37,133 nt of DNA from Lachnospiraceae bacterium (GCA_030536685.1 JAUNPP010000013.1:1-37133); one strand, 5' to 3'; numbered from the stretch's first letter, positions 9,316 to 17,832 are shown. Translations and numbers: made by a program. Notes: generated by a model from the sequence alone, not told the origin.

Positions 9316-9411
9316 ACAGATTTCCTTTCTCCCTATCGGCTTTGCCGCTGCCTGATGTCAATTTCAAAAGCGCCATGCATCCTTACGTGAGCTGCTCATA
9401 AAAAGCGATTT

Positions 9412-10962
9412 CTACTGATTCAGCTGCTCAAAATAAGACTTTACAATATCCTGTATTCCCGCCGGATAATTTGATTTCTCAATTTCCGACATCGCCTGCT
9501 TGCTGTAATCACCAATTACCTGGCTGTATTTTACCTGATTCCCGGCCCAGGTCAAAGAATCTCCTCCCTCTGTAACAAAAGAAGAACCTTCATTTTGTGT
9601 ACCGGTAAGATTATCATCATCCCCGACACCATTCGGCACGAAAACAAGTTCACCTTCATAAGAAATTTCCTTTTCCGTCCCTTTATTGCTGCCATAATTC
9701 CATCCGGTTCCAGCTCCGGAACCACTTCCAGAACCACTTCCTGAACCGCTTCCTGAAGCACCTTCAGAACCACTTCCGGCTCCATTCCCTTCTCCGGAGG
9801 TTCCGCCCGCAGCAGGCTTGCCATTGCTGCCGGCTTGAGCCAGCTTAGAAGCTGCTGCCATTTTAACGGTACTTACGGATGCCAGACCAGAAACTAAAGC
9901 GCTGCTTTTTGCAGAACCCAAAGCAAGCTGAGAGGCCAGCTTTTGAAGTTCTTCAGAAAGTTCTTTCGAAATCCCCTGACTTTCCGACAGATTCGCCAGC
10001 TTTTCAAGAGCCTCTTTCGCAGCTTTCAACTCCTCTTCACTCAATTCCTTTAAATCACCGTTCGTTTCCAGCTCTTTCAGCAATTCTTCCAGTTGTTTTT
10101 CAGCAGCTTCCGCTGCTTTTTGAAGCTCTGCTGCTGCCTGTAAACCATTTTTTTCACTTTCATTCCCGTTTTTTTCACCCGATTCTCCATTTTTATTCGG
10201 GTTTAATGACATTGCAAGCTGTTTCAGCTGATTCTTCTGCTTCTTATTCTCAGTTTTTTCTGCCATCTGAGTCAGTTTATGTTCTGCCCGTTCAAGAGAT
10301 TTCTTCAATTCCTCATTTGAAGCTGCTGCCTTGAGTTCTTTCATAATCGCATCCAGTAATCGATCATATTCTTCAGACAGCGTTTTCTCCAGCTCTTCAC
10401 CAGCCAGCTCCCCGCGGACTTTTTCTACCTTTTCTGCCTCTTTCTCTGCCTTTTTTGTAATCTCATGCAGACTTTTTGCTTCTCTTTTAGCCGGAGAAGG
10501 AAGAATACAGCTTATTGCAAGCAAAACACATGCAGCACAAAGAAGCGCCGGCCGCTTCCATGTAATTCGAATCGGAAGGCTTTTCCTGAAAACAATGCCC
10601 TTTAGTTTCTCCAAGGCATCACGCTTCTGAAGCTCTGCAAAAAAACTGCTGTCTCCTGTTAATTCCAGCGCAGTTACTGTACGCTCCTTAAGACCGGTGC
10701 GATCTAAAATTGCGGCTGCCTCGCCCGCAGAGGGATATTGCCATAAAGACCAGATAAAAGCCGCCGCAATCCCTGCAGCCACCGCTGCCGCTGCCCAGTA
10801 ATGGACACTGTACCAGGGAATAAAATATGAAATTCCTTCCATTACAGCTCCCATAAAAATTCCTGCGGGCACGCACCACAACAGCCTGTGAATCAGCCGT
10901 TTCCAAAATATCCACAGCCGAAGCCCTGCTATAAACTTTTTAATCTGCTGATCCTCATTCAT
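9412..10962 (-). CDS. Membrane protein with long coiled coil and Gly/Ser linker
   Basis: This is a 516-residue protein I cannot name securely. It has about three N-terminal membrane segments (two around residues 22-75, one around 138-156) and a long Glu/Lys/Ala-rich coiled coil from about 160 to 345. A low-complexity Gly/Ser linker (about 385-420) follows, and the C-terminal segment ends in YPAGIQDIVKSYFEQLNQ. That last element recalls membrane proteins encoded beside MoxR/DUF58 genes, and the topology resembles DUF4175-like proteins; this is a weak analogy. GGGAGGGA precedes the ATG. It lies between the ABC permease and moxR, so it may link the transporter half and the MoxR half of the operon. 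Confidence 0.75.
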   Translation of the reverse strand: MNEDQQIKKFIAGLRLWIFWKRLIHRLLWCVPAGIFMGAVMEGISYFIPWYSVHYWAAAAVAAGIAAAFIWSLWQYPSAGEAAAILDRTGLKERTVTALELTGDSSFFAELQKRDALEKLKGIVFRKSLPIRITWKRPALLCAACVLLAISCILPSPAKREAKSLHEITKKAEKEAEKVEKVRGELAGEELEKTLSEEYDRLLDAIMKELKAAASNEELKKSLERAEHKLTQMAEKTENKKQKNQLKQLAMSLNPNKNGESGEKNGNESEKNGLQAAAELQKAAEAAEKQLEELLKELETNGDLKELSEEELKAAKEALEKLANLSESQGISKELSEELQKLASQLALGSAKSSALVSGLASVSTVKMAAASKLAQAGSNGKPAAGGTSGEGNGAGSGSEGASGSGSGSGSGSGSGAGTGWNYGSNKGTEKEISYEGELVFVPNGVGDDDNLTGTQNEGSSFVTEGGDSLTWAGNQVKYSQVIGDYSKQAMSEIEKSNYPAGIQDIVKSYFEQLNQ

Positions 10963-11011
10963 GGCCTTCCCTCCCTTACTTTCTTTGCCTCTTTTACCTT
11001 CTTTGCTTATT

Positions 11012-11950
11012 TTACTTTCTTATTTTTTTTCGGATATGCTTTTCCTTTCTTCTGACTGCATCAATCCTTCTGGATGCCAGCCTGACAAAGAAAAATCCCA
11101 TAAGCAGAGTAACCGCCAGACTCATCAGGGGCCAATACGGCAAAAGCTCTTTCAGTCCCGACGCCACCTTTATATTTCCGATAAAAGAAGGCCCCAATAA
11201 GCTTTCAACAGCTCCGATTCCCGACCAGGAAGACATAATCACATCTACAAAGCCAATCGCCGGATTAAGCAGCAAAATCAAAGGATACCATCCCATATCG
11301 ATTTTAGAAACACGGAAAATTCCGCTCGTACTCATAACCTGCTGCATCTTCAGATAATAGATCAAAACCACAGCTGCCAGAGTTCCGACAAAAAATACCA
11401 CCTCAATTACCATTGTCATAATCACAGAAATAATCGTCTTTCTGTAAACTGATGAGCACCAGATCCCAATCGCACCGCTGAAAAAAGCAATACTCATAAT
11501 ACCGGCCATAAATACCATCAGGTACTGCCACTGAATACCCCCATATAAAAATGCAATCGACATAGCCGGTAAGCTGCTGATCACAAAGAGAAATACCTGA
11601 GACAGGGAAGCTAACAGCTTGCCCATAACGATTGAAAAGGGGCGCACAGGAGCTGTCAGCATAATATCCAGTGTCTGACGTTCTCTCTCCCCGGCAATAC
11701 TGCCTGCAGTCAGTACCGGAATAATAATACAGATAATTCCCATCTGAAGATACGCCAGTATCAGAAAAATAATCGTTAATGCGTCAAAATCAATTCCCCT
11801 GTACGCATACGTATACGTATTGCTGACACTGCTAAGTGTAAACAAAGCCACAAGCGACAGAAACCCGCTGTAGAACATCAAAGCAATCGGAAATCGGATT
11901 GTACGCGCTCCCAGAACCAGTTCCTTTTTCAAAATCGGATTTGCTTTCAT
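11012..11950 (-). CDS. ABC-2 type transporter permease
   Basis: This is a 312-residue integral membrane protein with about six hydrophobic segments. It has an N-terminal cytoplasmic KKEL element typical of ABC-2 permeases and the motif GERERQTLDIMLTAPV after the second membrane segment, a hallmark of this family. Its ATG overlaps the stop codon of the ATPase gene by four bases (ATGA), so the two are translationally coupled and should form one exporter or membrane-remodelling complex. No substrate is evident. Confidence 0.9.
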   Translation of the reverse strand: MKANPILKKELVLGARTIRFPIALMFYSGFLSLVALFTLSSVSNTYTYAYRGIDFDALTIIFLILAYLQMGIICIIIPVLTAGSIAGERERQTLDIMLTAPVRPFSIVMGKLLASLSQVFLFVISSLPAMSIAFLYGGIQWQYLMVFMAGIMSIAFFSGAIGIWCSSVYRKTIISVIMTMVIEVVFFVGTLAAVVLIYYLKMQQVMSTSGIFRVSKIDMGWYPLILLLNPAIGFVDVIMSSWSGIGAVESLLGPSFIGNIKVASGLKELLPYWPLMSLAVTLLMGFFFVRLASRRIDAVRRKEKHIRKKIRK

Positions 11951-13014
11951 ACCGTTTCCCCTCCATTATCAGTTTTTCCATCAGCTTCCGCTGTGCTGTC
12001 TGCCTCTGTTTTATTACCAGCTTCCGCTGCGCTGTCTGCTTCTGTTTTATTACCAGTTTCCCCTGTGCTGTCTGCTTCTGTATATTTACCGATTCCTTCT
12101 TCGCTTGTCAGTTCCAAAAACAGTGATTCCAGATTTCCTTTTTCTTTATAAAAGCTTTCAATCAACACGCCCTGTAACATAAGACGCCTTAAAAGTCTCG
12201 CTGTATCCATTTCATCGCCTGTATAATCTGCTACCAGATAATCCTCACGTGCAGAAACACGACGGGTATGGGGATCTTCCTTTAAAACCCTCATTGCAGT
12301 TTCCTGATTCTTCAGAACCCGTATATGAAGAGGTTTCGCATGCATAGCCTTCAGCTGAATATCCTCCACCGTCCCATGCATGATCAGTTTTCCTTTCTGC
12401 ATGATTCCTATCGTATCACACATATCTGCCAGTTCCGGAAGAATATGAGAGCTGATAATAATGGTTTTTCCCATGGAACCCAGGTTCTTGAGAATCTCCT
12501 TCATCTCAAAACGCGCCCTCGGATCAAGTCCGGAAGCAGGTTCATCCAGCAGCAGAAGCTCCGGATCATGAACCAGACTTCTTGCAAGGCAAAGACGCTG
12601 CTTCATCCCTCTCGATAAGCTGTCTACATAGGCATTCGCCTTATCTGACAGATTTACCAGCTCCATCAGATTCATACAGGTTGTTTTTGCCTTTTTACCG
12701 GTAATTCCATACAGGGAGGCATAAAACTCCATGTATTCAATTGCCTTCAGATTATCATATACGCCAAAGAAATCCGGCATATAACCGATTTTACGCTTCA
12801 TTTTCCTGCGATTTTTAAATGCATCTGCTCCATTGATGGTGATACTTCCGCCTGTTGCAGCCAGAAGCCCGGCTGTTATCTTCATAGTTGTTGTTTTTCC
12901 GGCGCCGTTATGACCTACAAATCCAAAGATTTCTCCTTTATCAATATAAAGATTCAAATCTTCCACCGCATAAAATGAGCCGAACTTCTTATATAAATGT
13001 TTGATTTCAAGCAT
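11947..13014 (-). CDS. ABC transporter ATP-binding protein with repetitive C-terminal tail
   Basis: This 355-residue nucleotide-binding subunit has Walker A GHNGAGKTT (residues 34-42), signature LSRGMKQR and Walker B LLLLDEPASGLDP. It is of the type that pairs with ABC-2 permeases. The stop of the upstream gene and this ATG form TGATG, and GGAGG lies nine bases upstream; a TTG one codon earlier is a less likely start. The last ~45 residues are an unusual acidic extension made of three 12-residue repeats (TEADSTGETGNK type). Catalytic motifs are complete. The partner permease follows directly. Confidence 0.92.
   Translation of the reverse strand: MLEIKHLYKKFGSFYAVEDLNLYIDKGEIFGFVGHNGAGKTTTMKITAGLLAATGGSITINGADAFKNRRKMKRKIGYMPDFFGVYDNLKAIEYMEFYASLYGITGKKAKTTCMNLMELVNLSDKANAYVDSLSRGMKQRLCLARSLVHDPELLLLDEPASGLDPRARFEMKEILKNLGSMGKTIIISSHILPELADMCDTIGIMQKGKLIMHGTVEDIQLKAMHAKPLHIRVLKNQETAMRVLKEDPHTRRVSAREDYLVADYTGDEMDTARLLRRLMLQGVLIESFYKEKGNLESLFLELTSEEGIGKYTEADSTGETGNKTEADSAAEAGNKTEADSTAEADGKTDNGGETV
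11974..12081 (-). repeat. Three 36-bp in-frame tandem repeats
   Basis: Three 12-codon units encode TEADSTGETGNK, TEADSAAEAGNK and TEADSTAEADGK at the C-terminus of the ABC ATPase. The DNA units are highly similar, indicating recent in-frame tandem duplication. The tail is acidic and likely disordered. Confidence 0.85.
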
Positions 13015-15452
13015 CAATCCATACCTCCTATCACCATAATCCGGGGAGAATATTCCTCATATGGGGTATTACAGGTGAATTTCAGCTTTATACAGCTGTT
13101 TTTATCCAGATAAGGACACTTTTTATCAAATTTCATAATTTTGCCATCCTTAAACAGTTCATCATACTGACCGGTTTTTGTATTCCAGCCATAAACAGAG
13201 GTATTCATGGCAGAACCATAGGCAGAACCTGCCTCCCTGTCACACACCAGAGCCATCACACGATTCATCTCATCGGTCATATGGAAAACCACTTCTGCAG
13301 AATCTGCACACATCTGTCCATCCGGAGTCCAGTCCTTTGTATCATCAAAAGGACAGTCATATAAATCCACAACCTGCGCGTCTGCGTAATCGCCATATTT
13401 CAAACTCTCATGCTTTATCATAACGCCCTTATTCTGTTCTTTTACAGAATCCATGGATACATAATTGGCATTCCACTCATCTATATACGCACATGTGTAA
13501 GTATCCATCTGACCTACTCCCAGATTGATCAGATACTGGCTCTGAATCATCTCCATAATATGCAGAACCTGATAGTATTCTCTGCTGTTTCTTTCAATTC
13601 CCGGCATTGTCAGATCATACATGTTAATACCATATGACATGATTTTGTTATCCGCTTCGGAAAATGTCCTGCTTTCCCCGGGCTTCATGCTTCCAAGCTC
13701 TACAACCTTATTGTCTGCAAATACAAAAGCCTGTTTCAATTCGTATCCGGTATTATTTGTTATGGTACCGCTGATTCCCGTAATCTTCTTAACGATATCT
13801 GTCTCAAGTCCGCATACCTCTTCCATCTGTACAGCCCGGCTCATCTGCAGATATGTGGAATCAAATGTGGTTTTATTCTGAATACCGATCTGATAGCCTT
13901 CCGTAGTTTCACGGACTGACGTTCTGTAATCGTACTGCTCCTTATCCTGCGGCATATTCGCAGAATAATATTCACCAGCATTGTAAAACCTTATATTTGT
14001 AAGCACAGAATCCAGAGTCACCAGCCTTTTTTCAGTATCAGGAACACAAATCGACATCTGTACCTGTTCCTGATTATTCCCTGCAAAATCCGCATCGTAA
14101 TACTGCGTGGTAACTGCTGCTTCCAACGGCTCCCTGATACGTATATCCGAGGTAATCCAAAAAACGCCTCCTGTGATTCCAACTGCCAGAACCGGTATCA
14201 GAACCCACATCCACTCCCTTTTATCAAAAAGCTTCAAGAACAGATAAAGTCCCGGACCTGCTATCAGGACAAATGCTGCAAATAGCAGGATCAGCATTTG
14301 CGTATCCGGCAATCCGACCTCATACAATCCGTCAAGCGCCTGCGACATCATCCACAAATCAGAGCTTTCCCCGTAATTTAATCTTCCCATACGTACATCA
14401 CTGTAGCCGGAAGCAGACTTCTCCAGAAGCCCTTTAGCCATCTGACTCTTCAAAACCCAGCTGTTAACCGGCTCCATTCCAAGATTATATGCCGTCACAA
14501 TCACATGGCCCTGACCGTATTCCCGGTTCCAGATCAGATTCTCCTGCTTTAAAACGCCCTTTAAGGGTTTGCCTTCTGAAAAAGAAAATTTTATCAGTTC
14601 CTGCTTTTTTGTGAATTTTAATACATCTTTTTTATCGGAATAAAGCTGCATCACACCTTTTCCTGCAAAAGCAGCCCTGCCCGGTATCATATCATCCTGA
14701 AATGCCGACAATGTCTGCTTATAATCAGAACCCGTACCCAGAATCAGAACGCCGCCCTGTTCTACCCAACGCTTAATTGCCTGATACTGCAGATCCGACA
14801 GCTTTGAGGTATCAAAACTGTTAATAATCAGATAACTCAATGCTTCCAGCCCCGAAGCCTGCTCCGGAAAACTGTCTGCATTCAGCTCGACCAGCTCTGA
14901 ATCTCCCGAATAAGACCTCATAGCCAGCGTTATACCATCAAAATAATTCAAAGCTGTATAATCATCACTCAACACACCTGTAAGAGCCGTATGCTCATTC
15001 TGATTGTTCATGATTACAGATTTATCAAAAAGAATTCCGCCTGACGAATTCTCCAGTTCAAACTTTAAAGCTGATATTTCCGCATTGCTGTGAACAGACA
15101 TCGTAACTGCCTTCTCAATGTCTTTTGTCAGCATAACATCCTTTTCATAAGCAGTGGGAGCAACCCCTGTTCCCGGCTGGCCTGCCGCAATTATACGTAT
15201 TGTGCCCTCAAAATTCTCCTTCAGGCTTTTCATATAAATAACAACCGGAACCGCAGCACCTGCCCGATAATTGCCTTCCAGCCCATATTCAATCCTTATT
15301 TCAAACTCTTCTGTGTGAATTACTCCTTTCGCACTCGCTTCCTTATCGGTTGGTTTTGATACAGCCTGTGCTGCTCCTGATGTAAAATTCATTCCAGAAG
15401 CACATATCACAAGCAAAAGCAGAACCGCCATCACTTTTTTTATCCGTTTCAT
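13014..15452 (-). CDS. Secreted/membrane protein with glutamine-amidotransferase-like domain
   Basis: This 812-residue protein begins with a signal peptide (MKRIKKVMAVLLLLVICASG). The better start is the ATG at 15450-15452, behind AGGAAGGAAAA; a longer in-frame start upstream lacks this. The N-terminal half is beta-rich and contains a segment resembling a glutamine-amidotransferase fold without an obvious catalytic triad (LSYLIINSFD, WVEQGGVLILGTG). Two membrane helices (ILLFAAFVLIAGPGLYLFLK and WVLIPVLAVGITGGVFWI) lie mid-protein, followed by a large second extracellular domain. It is first in the eight-gene operon and coupled to the ATPase gene. The family is uncertain; it is plausibly the extracytoplasmic component of the transporter. 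Confidence 0.8.
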   Translation of the reverse strand: MKRIKKVMAVLLLLVICASGMNFTSGAAQAVSKPTDKEASAKGVIHTEEFEIRIEYGLEGNYRAGAAVPVVIYMKSLKENFEGTIRIIAAGQPGTGVAPTAYEKDVMLTKDIEKAVTMSVHSNAEISALKFELENSSGGILFDKSVIMNNQNEHTALTGVLSDDYTALNYFDGITLAMRSYSGDSELVELNADSFPEQASGLEALSYLIINSFDTSKLSDLQYQAIKRWVEQGGVLILGTGSDYKQTLSAFQDDMIPGRAAFAGKGVMQLYSDKKDVLKFTKKQELIKFSFSEGKPLKGVLKQENLIWNREYGQGHVIVTAYNLGMEPVNSWVLKSQMAKGLLEKSASGYSDVRMGRLNYGESSDLWMMSQALDGLYEVGLPDTQMLILLFAAFVLIAGPGLYLFLKLFDKREWMWVLIPVLAVGITGGVFWITSDIRIREPLEAAVTTQYYDADFAGNNQEQVQMSICVPDTEKRLVTLDSVLTNIRFYNAGEYYSANMPQDKEQYDYRTSVRETTEGYQIGIQNKTTFDSTYLQMSRAVQMEEVCGLETDIVKKITGISGTITNNTGYELKQAFVFADNKVVELGSMKPGESRTFSEADNKIMSYGINMYDLTMPGIERNSREYYQVLHIMEMIQSQYLINLGVGQMDTYTCAYIDEWNANYVSMDSVKEQNKGVMIKHESLKYGDYADAQVVDLYDCPFDDTKDWTPDGQMCADSAEVVFHMTDEMNRVMALVCDREAGSAYGSAMNTSVYGWNTKTGQYDELFKDGKIMKFDKKCPYLDKNSCIKLKFTCNTPYEEYSPRIMVIGGMD

Positions 15453-15494
15453 ACACTTTTCCTTCCTGATTTTATACAATGATGTATTGGTATC

Positions 15495-15500
15495 ATTATA
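15495..15500 (-). promoter_or_regulatory. Probable -10 box of the eight-gene vWA/ABC operon
   Basis: A perfect minus-strand TATAAT (15495-15500) lies about 45 bases upstream of the first gene. The expected -35 position is T-rich and does not match consensus, so the promoter may be weak or activated. Confidence 0.4.
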
Positions 15501-15533
15501 ACAAAACATATATTAAAAAAATAGCTGTGAACC

Positions 15534-15550
15534 CTTAAGAATTTCTTAAG
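15534..15550. promoter_or_regulatory. 17-bp palindrome in divergent intergenic region
   Basis: CTTAAGAA-T-TTCTTAAG is a perfect inverted repeat. It lies between the vWA/ABC operon and the hydro-lyase operon, on the upstream side of the putative -10 box of the former. It has the size and symmetry of a dimeric repressor or activator site. Confidence 0.4.
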
Positions 15551-15659
15551 TATCATAAATAAACTATATCCTGCGCATATTCTTTTTCTTAACAGATATT
15601 TTGAAAATCTATCCCGTCCTCGATAAAACGCTTAATTTGAAAGTAAAATTCGTCTTCAT

Positions 15660-15690
15660 TAAAATTAATCATAATAAATGATTAATTTTA
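15660..15690. promoter_or_regulatory. 13-bp inverted repeat upstream of hydro-lyase operon
   Basis: TAAAATTAATCAT (15660-15672) and ATGATTAATTTTA (15678-15690) are perfect inverted copies with a five-base gap. An alternative arm AGTAAAATT (15642-15650 region) can pair with AATTTTACT (15684-15692). It is probably a regulatory protein site or an early hairpin. I see no other clear element in 15453-15797 apart from an AT-rich promoter region. Confidence 0.45.
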
Positions 15691-15797
15691 CTCTCTGTAC
15701 TTTTTTGCCGGTTAATGTTAAACTATTGTTTATGTAAAATAAATAGAATCATTCTGCATTTTCTAATTTTGACTTTTTAAAAGATAAGGAGGCCCCT

Positions 15798-16265
15798 ATG
15801 GGTAAAATTTTTAAATTTCATACTGATGTCGATACCGATCAGATCATCGCATCCCAGTATTTATTATTTCCTACCATTGACGAGATGAAAACACATACCT
15901 TTGAATCTCTTGATCCTGATTTTGCAGCCAATGTAAAGCCTGGTGATTTCGTAGTCGCTGCTGAAAACTTCGGTTGCGGCTCCTCGAGAGAACAGGCGCC
16001 GAGCGTTTTGAAGGCTCTTGGCGTTAAAGCAGTTCTGGCAAAGTCATTTGCCCGTATTTTCTATCGCAATGCTATCAATATCGGACTTCCTGTTATTGTC
16101 TGCAAAGACCTGTACGACCATGTTGAGGCTGGTGAAGAAATGAATCTTTCTCTGACAGAAGGTACTGTGACCGTTGAAGAAAAAGTCTTTACCTGTACAA
16201 AGCTCCCGGCTTATATGCAGGGAATCCTGGATCAGGGCGGATTAATTGCCTCCCTGAACAAATAG
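15798..16265 (+). CDS. Hydro-lyase small subunit, LeuD/HacB type (pair 1)
   Basis: This 155-residue protein is the small (swivel) subunit of an isopropylmalate isomerase/homoaconitase-type dehydratase. It shows DTDQII near the N-terminus and the conserved active-site segment NFGCGSSREQAP. The substrate-recognition loop reads YLLF; it lacks the arginine of the YLRT loop known from archaeal homoaconitases, which suggests a hydrophobic or small substrate rather than homocitrate. The ribosome binding site is AAGGAGG. The large subunit follows after 103 bases. This small-then-large order is the reverse of the usual leuC-leuD order. The exact substrate is unknown. Confidence 0.85.
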   Translation: MGKIFKFHTDVDTDQIIASQYLLFPTIDEMKTHTFESLDPDFAANVKPGDFVVAAENFGCGSSREQAPSVLKALGVKAVLAKSFARIFYRNAINIGLPVIVCKDLYDHVEAGEEMNLSLTEGTVTVEEKVFTCTKLPAYMQGILDQGGLIASLNK

Positions 16266-16368
16266 GACAAGGCTGAGCAGACAGAACCGAACAAAAATAT
16301 AACAGACAAACAGTATACATCGTATAAATAGTATAAATAGTATACTTAGTACAGAAGGAGACCTTGCC

Positions 16369-17616
16369 ATGGGAATGACAATTGCTGAAAAAATTATTGC
16401 AAGAGCAGCCGGTGTAGATAATGTAAAACCCGGCGATATTCATACCGTAGAAGTAGACCGTCTGATGAGCAATGACGGTACAACCCATTTAACCATTGAT
16501 ATGTATCAGAAACTGAAAAATCCCCATATTGCTGATGTCAATAAGCTTGTATGGATCGTAGACCACAATGTTCCCTGCGACAGTCCGAAGACAGCTGCCT
16601 CTCATAAGAAAATGCGTGATTTCGCAAAGGCAAATAACATTACATTTTACGAAGGGAAAGGCGTATGCCATCAGATTATGATGGAAAATCATGTATGTCC
16701 CGGTGAATTGATTTTTGGTGCGGACAGCCATACATGTGCGTACGGTGCGCTCGGTGCATTTGGTACCGGTGTCGGATGTACGGACTACCTGTACGCAATG
16801 GTTACCGGTCAGTCCTGGCTTCTGGTACCGGAAACTCTGCGTTTTAATCTGACTGGTAAACTGAATGAAGGCGTTTACGCCAGAGATCTGATTTTAACCA
16901 TCATCGGCCGGATCGGGGCAAATGGCGCAAATTATAAGGCTATGGAATTTGTCGGCGAGGGTATGAAAACGCTCACCATGAGCGACCGTATTTCCATCTG
17001 CAACCTGTGCGTAGAGGCCGGTGCAAAAACTGCTTTAATGGAAGTTGATGATATCGCAATGGATTACCTGAAAAAGCAGGGACGCGAACCGAAGGCCTGT
17101 TTTAAAAGCGATGAGGACGCCGTATTTGCACAGACATACGATATTGATCTGAGCAGCATCGAGCCCATCGTTGCAAAACCTCATTTTGTTGATAATGTAG
17201 TTCCTGCCAAAGAATGCGCGGGCGTTAAGATTGACGAAGCATTCCTTGGCTCCTGCAATAACGGCCGCCTGGAAGATCTCCGCGTTGGCGCAGCAATTAT
17301 AAAAGGCAGAAAAGTGGCTCCACATGTACGTTTTCTGGTAGTACCTGCAAGCAATACCATTTATCAGCAGGCTATGGAAGAAGGACTTATTGATATTTTC
17401 ATGGAAGCAGGCGCAATTGTAATGAATGCAAACTGCAGTGTCTGCTGGGGCAGCTGCCAGGGCGTAATCGGTGAGGGAGAAACCCTGATCAGCACCGGTA
17501 CACGCAACTTCAAGGGACGCGCAGGTCATAAGGATTCATTCGTATATCTGGGCTCTGCAGCAACCGTAACCGCCTCTGCCATCAAAGGCGAAATCGCTAC
17601 CGCAGATATGCTTTAA
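16369..17616 (+). CDS. Hydro-lyase large subunit, LeuC/HacA type, with divergent motifs (pair 1)
   Basis: This 415-residue large subunit of an aconitase-superfamily dehydratase should bind a [4Fe-4S] cluster through Cys296 (GSCNNGR), Cys356 and Cys359 (CSVCWG), so the cluster ligands are present. Motif details differ from the usual family: GSCNNG instead of GSCTNG, a Trp after the CxxC, a further Cys (GSCQG), and STGTRNF instead of STSNRNF. These lie around the active site and suggest a changed substrate. GAAGGAG precedes the ATG. Its last bases form the first unit of a 38-bp tandem repeat. It forms a pair with the preceding small subunit. Confidence 0.85.
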   Translation: MGMTIAEKIIARAAGVDNVKPGDIHTVEVDRLMSNDGTTHLTIDMYQKLKNPHIADVNKLVWIVDHNVPCDSPKTAASHKKMRDFAKANNITFYEGKGVCHQIMMENHVCPGELIFGADSHTCAYGALGAFGTGVGCTDYLYAMVTGQSWLLVPETLRFNLTGKLNEGVYARDLILTIIGRIGANGANYKAMEFVGEGMKTLTMSDRISICNLCVEAGAKTALMEVDDIAMDYLKKQGREPKACFKSDEDAVFAQTYDIDLSSIEPIVAKPHFVDNVVPAKECAGVKIDEAFLGSCNNGRLEDLRVGAAIIKGRKVAPHVRFLVVPASNTIYQQAMEEGLIDIFMEAGAIVMNANCSVCWGSCQGVIGEGETLISTGTRNFKGRAGHKDSFVYLGSAATVTASAIKGEIATADML

Positions 17617-17770
17617 TCAGTAGTTCAGATATACAAAAAAGTAAAAGCTTTAACCAGCAGTTCAGACATACTGCAGAATATAGAGCTTTAATCAGCAGTT
17701 CAGACATACTACAAAATATAAAGTTTTAATCAGCAGTTCAGACATACTGCAGAATATAAAGTTTTAACCA
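17610..17770 (+). repeat. 38-bp tandem repeat array between the two hydro-lyase pairs
   Basis: Units start at 17610, 17647, 17685 and 17723, with a truncated fifth at 17761. Units 2-4 are exactly 38 bases. All share CTTTAA or TTTTAA followed by CAGCAGTTCAGACATACT or a close variant. Unit 1 includes the stop codon of the upstream gene. Most units can form a short hairpin, GCAGT - 8 bases - ACTGC. There are no unique spacers, so it is not a CRISPR array. The array fills the intergenic space ahead of the second pair's ribosome binding site. Confidence 0.9.
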
Positions 17771-17832
17771 ACTGCTTAAACGCACAGCTTATACGTATAT
17801 CTCAATCATATATATTGGAAAGGATAAAACAC

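Noticed and set aside
17610..17770. CRISPR-like array
   Set aside because: The 38-bp units are contiguous with no unique spacers and no cas genes are nearby, so it is a plain tandem repeat.
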